Below are positions 62,615 to 64,000 of a stretch of DNA of 64,000 nt, one piece after another. Made by a program: the position numbers and the translations under genes. Within the stretch, counting starts at the first letter, position 1, and each line of letters opens with the position of its first letter. Source of the stretch: Halobacillus fulvus. Its GTDB lineage: Bacteria > Bacillota > Bacilli > Bacillales > Halobacillaceae. The stretch spans positions 26,377 to 90,376 of the forward strand of contig SCFO01000001.1 in NCBI GenBank assembly GCA_004078665.1. The letters are read 5' to 3'. The notes under the pieces are model-generated. The model was not told the DNA's origin and searched no databases. It saw only the letters and a list, made by a program, of their open reading frames with translations.

Positions 62615-62628
62615 AGGTGGTGGGATGA

Positions 62629-63105
62629 ATGTTAGGGAAAAAAAGAAAACTTGGGAAAAAGATTCAGGACTTACGTATCGGAGAGACCTTTACGACATCA
62701 TCTACGGTAGAAGATCGTGATCTTCTCATGTACTTAGGGTTGACGGATGATGCGAACCCTCTTTATATTCAGCATGATTATGCGTCGCAGACTCCGTTTA
62801 AACGACCAGTGGTTCCGACAGTCATGGTCTTCGGAATGGTGTCATCCATCGTATCCATGCATCTTCCTGGTCCCGGAAGTCATATTATCCATCAGAACCT
62901 CTCCTTTCCGAAGCCTGTTTACCATTATGCTGAAGTCAGATTCAATGTAGAAGTAAAAGACATCAATCACGAGGACCACCATGTGGAGCTGGAGGTGTAC
63001 GGATACGATGAGGAAGGTGATGAAGTCGTAAAAGGCACACTCACCGTACTGCCCCCATACGAGCCTAGCTCCATGAACGCAACTTCCCTGGAAAATTTTT
63101 ATTAA
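62629..63105 (+). CDS. MaoC-family hot-dog dehydratase-like protein
   Basis: 158-residue single hot-dog domain related to (R)-specific enoyl-CoA hydratases. IQDLRIGETFTTSSTVEDRD opens the domain and LGLTDDANPLYI corresponds to the hydratase motif, in which the usual histidine after NPL is tyrosine; FKRPVVPTVMVFGMVSS follows. Activity and substrate are uncertain. AAGGTGGTGGG precedes the ATG. It forms a short separate unit between mdh and phoP with a cre site directly upstream, so a carbon-regulated acyl-CoA role is plausible. Confidence 0.82.
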   Translation: MLGKKRKLGKKIQDLRIGETFTTSSTVEDRDLLMYLGLTDDANPLYIQHDYASQTPFKRPVVPTVMVFGMVSSIVSMHLPGPGSHIIHQNLSFPKPVYHYAEVRFNVEVKDINHEDHHVELEVYGYDEEGDEVVKGTLTVLPPYEPSSMNATSLENFY

Positions 63106-63110
63106 CATCC

Positions 63111-63135
63111 AAAAGGCCTATGCGAGGCCTTTTTT
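63111..63135 (+). terminator. Intrinsic terminator of the MaoC-like gene
   Basis: AAAAGGCCT pairs with AGGCCTTTT across a 5-nt loop, followed by T residues. Confidence 0.88.
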
Positions 63136-63559
63136 GTATGGCGTCTTATTTTAAGAAAACAAACATCGGACAATTCCACTAGACACTCTTATTCACATAG
63201 CTACCTGATCAAAACAATGGAATGTTCTTGATGGACGATTTATATTAGGTTCACTCAAAGCAGTGACATAAACGAATGTCTATCATCACGAACTTAAATA
63301 AAACCTATAGATTAAGGAAAGGTTGTAAATAATGAAAGTATGGAGTACCTTAAAGGCTACCCATTGAAGGAAAGCTATTTCCCGTTCTTTGAAAGTCTGA
63401 CAAACGTAACGGAAACAATAGTAGGAATACAGTGTAAGCTTGCACTTCGCTTTCGTGCGTCCAATCCTTTATTAAGATTCCGTAAAGTTTATTAACTTCC
63501 GTATTCAAATTGTAAACTTCATTGTATGATGAAGGTAACTTGTAGCTGGGGTGATAGTA
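63136..63559 (+). other. Long non-coding region upstream of phoP
   Basis: About 420 bp without a credible gene. An 11-codon frame (63332-63367, beginning MKVWSTLKATH) has a good ribosome-binding site (GGAAAGG) but ends where a degenerate palindromic-repeat copy begins (63369-63415). TATGAT at about 63523 may be a phoP -10, but its -35 is poor. I found no convincing PhoP box. Confidence 0.5.
63369..63415. repeat. Degenerate partial copy of the palindromic intergenic repeat
   Basis: GGAAAGC followed by TATTTCCCG, then AGTCTGA and AACGGAAA, in the same order as the right half of the element at 23605-23732. The left half is missing. Confidence 0.6.
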
Positions 63560-64000
63560 TTGGAACAGAAAATTTTGATTGTAGACGATGAAGAATCAAT
63601 TGTTACGTTACTTAAATATAATATCGATCAGGCGGGTTACTCAACAGAAGTCGCCTATTCAGGGACCGATGCATTAGAGAAAGCATCGAATACCACCTTC
63701 GATTTGATCGTACTTGATGTCATGCTTCCCGGAATGGATGGCATGGAAGTGTGCAAAAAGCTTCGTCAACAGCAAGTTGAAACGCCTATATTAATGTTGA
63801 CGGCTAAAGACGATGAATTTGATAAGGTATTGGGGCTGGAACTTGGAGCCGACGATTATTTGACGAAGCCGTTCAGTCCAAGAGAAGTCGTCGCCCGGAT
63901 TAAGGCGATTTTAAGACGGATCTCCAGGGAGCCGTCCGAGGATCAACAGGGTAAAATTCAAGTTGCCGATTTATCGATTTTTCCAGATCAGTATGAGGCA
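63560..64000 (+). CDS. phoP: Response regulator PhoP, 3'-truncated by the window edge
   Basis: OmpR-family response regulator controlling phosphate starvation genes. The receiver domain is complete: acidic pocket ILIVDDEES, phospho-acceptor Asp in LIVLDVMLPGMDG, Thr in LMLTAKD and Lys in DYLTKPFSPRE; the linker has begun but the C-terminal winged helix is outside the window. I start at the TTG at 63560, with GGGGTG 6 nt upstream; a GTG at 63551 in frame is the alternative. It is downstream of mdh as in B. subtilis mdh-phoPR, which supports phoP over other OmpR regulators. Confidence 0.9.
   Translation, partial: MEQKILIVDDEESIVTLLKYNIDQAGYSTEVAYSGTDALEKASNTTFDLIVLDVMLPGMDGMEVCKKLRQQQVETPILMLTAKDDEFDKVLGLELGADDYLTKPFSPREVVARIKAILRRISREPSEDQQGKIQVADLSIFPDQYEA

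Noticed and set aside
63491-63520. PhoP box upstream of phoP
   Set aside because: Only the first of the expected TTAACA-like repeats is recognisable.

Overview
The window is a chromosomal segment of a low-to-mid GC Gram-positive, endospore-forming bacterium of the family Bacillaceae. The evidence is gene content and order: sftA, murC, ytxGHJ, aroA, ccpA-motPS, acuABC, tyrS, rpsD, refZ/hisJ, ezrA, nifZ-thiI, nadK, ytxK-ackA-moaB, ytkL-ytoI, nrnA, ytrIH, dnaE, ytsJ, accDA, pfkA-pyk, fxsA, ytvI, citZ-icd-mdh and phoP follow the corresponding Bacillus subtilis region. Acidic proteins and a Na+-type MotPS stator suit a halophilic or marine relative of the Halobacillus type; the genus is inference only. 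I see no phage, insertion sequence, tRNA, rRNA or CRISPR array.

Layout. 1-6.5 kb: 5'-truncated DNA translocase gene sftA with a perfect 255-bp tandem duplication, a short nicotinate phosphoribosyltransferase, murC and the stress operon ytxGHJ. 6.7-13.3 kb: aroA, ccpA, motPS and the convergent acuABC. 13.4-19.8 kb: a large bifunctional penicillin-binding protein in the place where acsA would be expected, T-box-controlled tyrS, autoregulated rpsD and a GAF-type methionine sulfoxide reductase. 19.9-31.3 kb: refZ, hisJ, ezrA, nifZ-thiI, an amidohydrolase, nadK, ytxK and ackA. 31.4-38 kb: an EcsC-like protein, moaB, then an accessory stretch (universal stress protein, NCS1 permease, degenerate SDR, alanine dehydrogenase, BASS transporter). 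38.1-42.9 kb: a six-gene PspA-centred envelope-stress operon with DUF4178, DUF4247 and DUF350 proteins, a membrane-anchored aminopropyltransferase and a metallo-beta-lactamase-fold hydrolase. 43-57 kb: ytoI, ytpI, nrnA, ytrHI, dnaE, ytsJ, a FadR-type regulator, accDA, pfkA and pyk. 57-64 kb: fxsA, ytvI, citZ, icd, mdh, a MaoC-like protein and the start of phoP.

The main theme is central carbon metabolism and its control. CcpA is encoded here, and cre-like sites lie upstream of ackA, citZ, pfkA and the MaoC-like gene. ytsJ (malic enzyme) carries a perfect FadR/PdhR-type palindrome just after its promoter, and a matching regulator is encoded immediately downstream of ytsJ. A second theme is stress: ytxGHJ has both a sigma-H-like and a perfect sigma-B promoter, and the PspA operon has an ECF (sigma-W-like) promoter. 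Several start codons were moved to match ribosome-binding sites and family lengths; each is explained in its entry.
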